Source: JAVVEW01 sp032251045 (GTDB taxonomy: Bacteria > Pseudomonadota > Gammaproteobacteria > Methylococcales > Methylomonadaceae). From it: a stretch of 15,025 nt of DNA. Position numbers and translations under genes: made by a program. Under the pieces are notes generated by a model, which made no database searches, was not told the origin of the DNA, and saw only the letters and a list, made by a program, of their open reading frames with translations. Of this stretch, positions 14,059 to 15,025 are shown one piece after another. Where the stretch lies: the NCBI GenBank assembly GCA_032251045.1, contig JAVVEW010000063.1:1-15025 (forward strand). Direction: 5' to 3'. The first letter of the stretch is position 1. Every line of letters begins with the position of its first letter.

Positions 14059-14727
14059 TTAACCACGCACGCTGACTTTCAGCGCCGCGCCGATGGCCGC
14101 CGGCGCCAGTAACAGGCTCAACAGGAAAATGGCCGCGAGCAACGCCAGTTGACCGGAGTAAGCCATGCCTTGCGCGGCCGCCTGCACCGAGGCCGCACCG
14201 AAAATCAACACCGGAATATACAACGGCAACACTAATAGCGTAATCAACACCCCGCCCCGGCGCAGACCCACGGTCAACGCCGCGCCGATCGCACCGATCA
14301 CAATCAAGGTCGGCGTGCCCAATAATAAACTTATTACCAGACAAACCATGGCCTGACCCGGCAAAAACAAAACCACGGACAGCAAGGGCGCCAGCAAGGC
14401 CAGCAAAAAGCCCGTGGCCAGCCAATGCACCAAAAGCTTACCGTAAATGACCGGCCATAGGGAATGCGCGCCCAATAACATCTGCTCTAGTGAACCATCC
14501 TCATAATCGGCTTTGAACAAGCCATCCAGCGACAACAGTGTAGCCAGCAGCGCGGCAATCCAGACCACGCCTGGGGCGATGACCGCCAGTGTTTTTGCTT
14601 CAGGACTGATTGCCAATGGAAACAACACCGTGACCACCAGAAAAAACGCCAACGGGTTGATCCAGTCCTGACGATGCCGCACCAGCAGCAACGTCTCGCG
14701 CCTGAGTACCGCGTAAAAAAAATGCAT
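14059..14727 (-). CDS. ccmB: Heme exporter protein CcmB (ABC transporter membrane subunit)
   Basis: CcmB is the membrane subunit that pairs with the CcmA ATPase. With CcmC and CcmD it releases heme-loaded CcmE, using ATP. The 222 residues show an N-terminal amphipathic start (FFYAVLRRETLLLVRHRQDW, 3-22) and about six membrane helices. Conserved stretches include NPLAFFLVVTVLFPLAI (24-40), ADYEDGSLEQMLL (73-85), LLLGTPTLIVIGAIGAAL (134-151) and LLVLPLYIPVLIFGAA (163-178). The ATG directly follows the ccmA stop codon (TAA then ATG), so translation is probably coupled. The length is normal. Confidence 0.95.
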   Translation of the reverse strand: MHFFYAVLRRETLLLVRHRQDWINPLAFFLVVTVLFPLAISPEAKTLAVIAPGVVWIAALLATLLSLDGLFKADYEDGSLEQMLLGAHSLWPVIYGKLLVHWLATGFLLALLAPLLSVVLFLPGQAMVCLVISLLLGTPTLIVIGAIGAALTVGLRRGGVLITLLVLPLYIPVLIFGAASVQAAAQGMAYSGQLALLAAIFLLSLLLAPAAIGAALKVSVRG

Positions 14728-15025
14728 TTATGAATCCAGATGCAGGCCGCGCACCGGCATATCCGGTAACTTCAGATTGTGATGGGTGGTCAGAATCACC
14801 ACGCCACCGCGCCGAGCATGATCAGCCATCAGCCGCTCCTTGTTACCGACCCCGGCTTTATCCAGCGCTGTGAAAGGTTCATCCAGAATCCATAATGGCG
14901 CACGGCTGAGATATAATCGCGCCAGAGCGACACGCCGCTGCTGTCCTGCGGAAAGATAAGCGCATGGCACATCCTCATAACCACGCAGGCCCACCTGACT
15001 CAGCGCATGATACACATCGCCGCCA
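14728..15025 (-). CDS. ccmA: Heme exporter ATP-binding protein CcmA, C-terminal part (cut by window edge)
   Basis: CcmA is the ATPase of the CcmAB complex. About 99 codons are visible, so the Walker A motif and the start lie beyond the right edge. Counting from the methionine at 15015, the ABC signature LSAGQQRRVALARL is at 21-34, Walker B LWILDEPFTALD at 41-52 (catalytic-type E46), and the switch histidine in ILTTHH at 74-79. The LSAGQ signature and the short C-terminus fit CcmA, and the order of the following genes confirms it. The gene ends directly before ccmB. The operon promoter is not in this window. Confidence 0.94.
   Translation of the reverse strand, partial: GGDVYHALSQVGLRGYEDVPCAYLSAGQQRRVALARLYLSRAPLWILDEPFTALDKAGVGNKERLMADHARRGGVVILTTHHNLKLPDMPVRGLHLDS

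Overview
The window is chromosomal DNA of moderate GC content from a gammaproteobacterium. Gene content and protein style fit a free-living, flagellated, cytochrome-c-rich bacterium: a full System I cytochrome c maturation operon, PomAB-type stator genes, and the birA-coaX-SPOR and rnr-rlmB pairs. A methanotroph of the Methylococcales is my best guess, but that rests on remembered resemblance and nothing in the window proves it. Every gene I can support lies on the minus strand, so transcription runs from high to low coordinates.

Right part, 15025 down to 8479: the cytochrome c maturation genes in the order ccmA (start lies beyond the window), ccmB, ccmC, ccmD, ccmE, ccmF, ccmG, ccmH, ccmI. 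They are packed with touching or overlapping ends and would be co-transcribed. CcmABCD load heme onto CcmE. CcmF, CcmH and CcmI carry out thioether ligation. CcmG keeps the system reduced.

Middle part, 8411 down to 6030: pomA and pomB, encoding a flagellar stator that looks sodium-type, separated by an unusual 154-base gap. A PilZ-domain gene is coupled to the end of pomB by TAATG. This PilZ protein carries a helical heptad insertion between its two c-di-GMP-binding motifs and is the most interesting gene here.

Left part, 6033 down to 415: birA, coaX, a SPOR-domain membrane protein, rnr and rlmB, mostly linked by overlapping stop and start codons. These serve biotin attachment, the first step of CoA synthesis, the cell envelope, and RNA decay and 23S rRNA methylation. 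rnr starts at TTG.

A 223-base intergenic region (192-414) with two small hairpins follows rlmB. At the left edge is the first 63 codons of a predicted AAA-ATPase-like gene, which is the only accessory-type gene in the window. I see no tRNA, rRNA, CRISPR array, insertion sequence or prophage gene. Most of the window is ordinary housekeeping DNA. The points worth a second look are the PilZ gene and its context, the pomA-pomB gap, and the left-edge gene.
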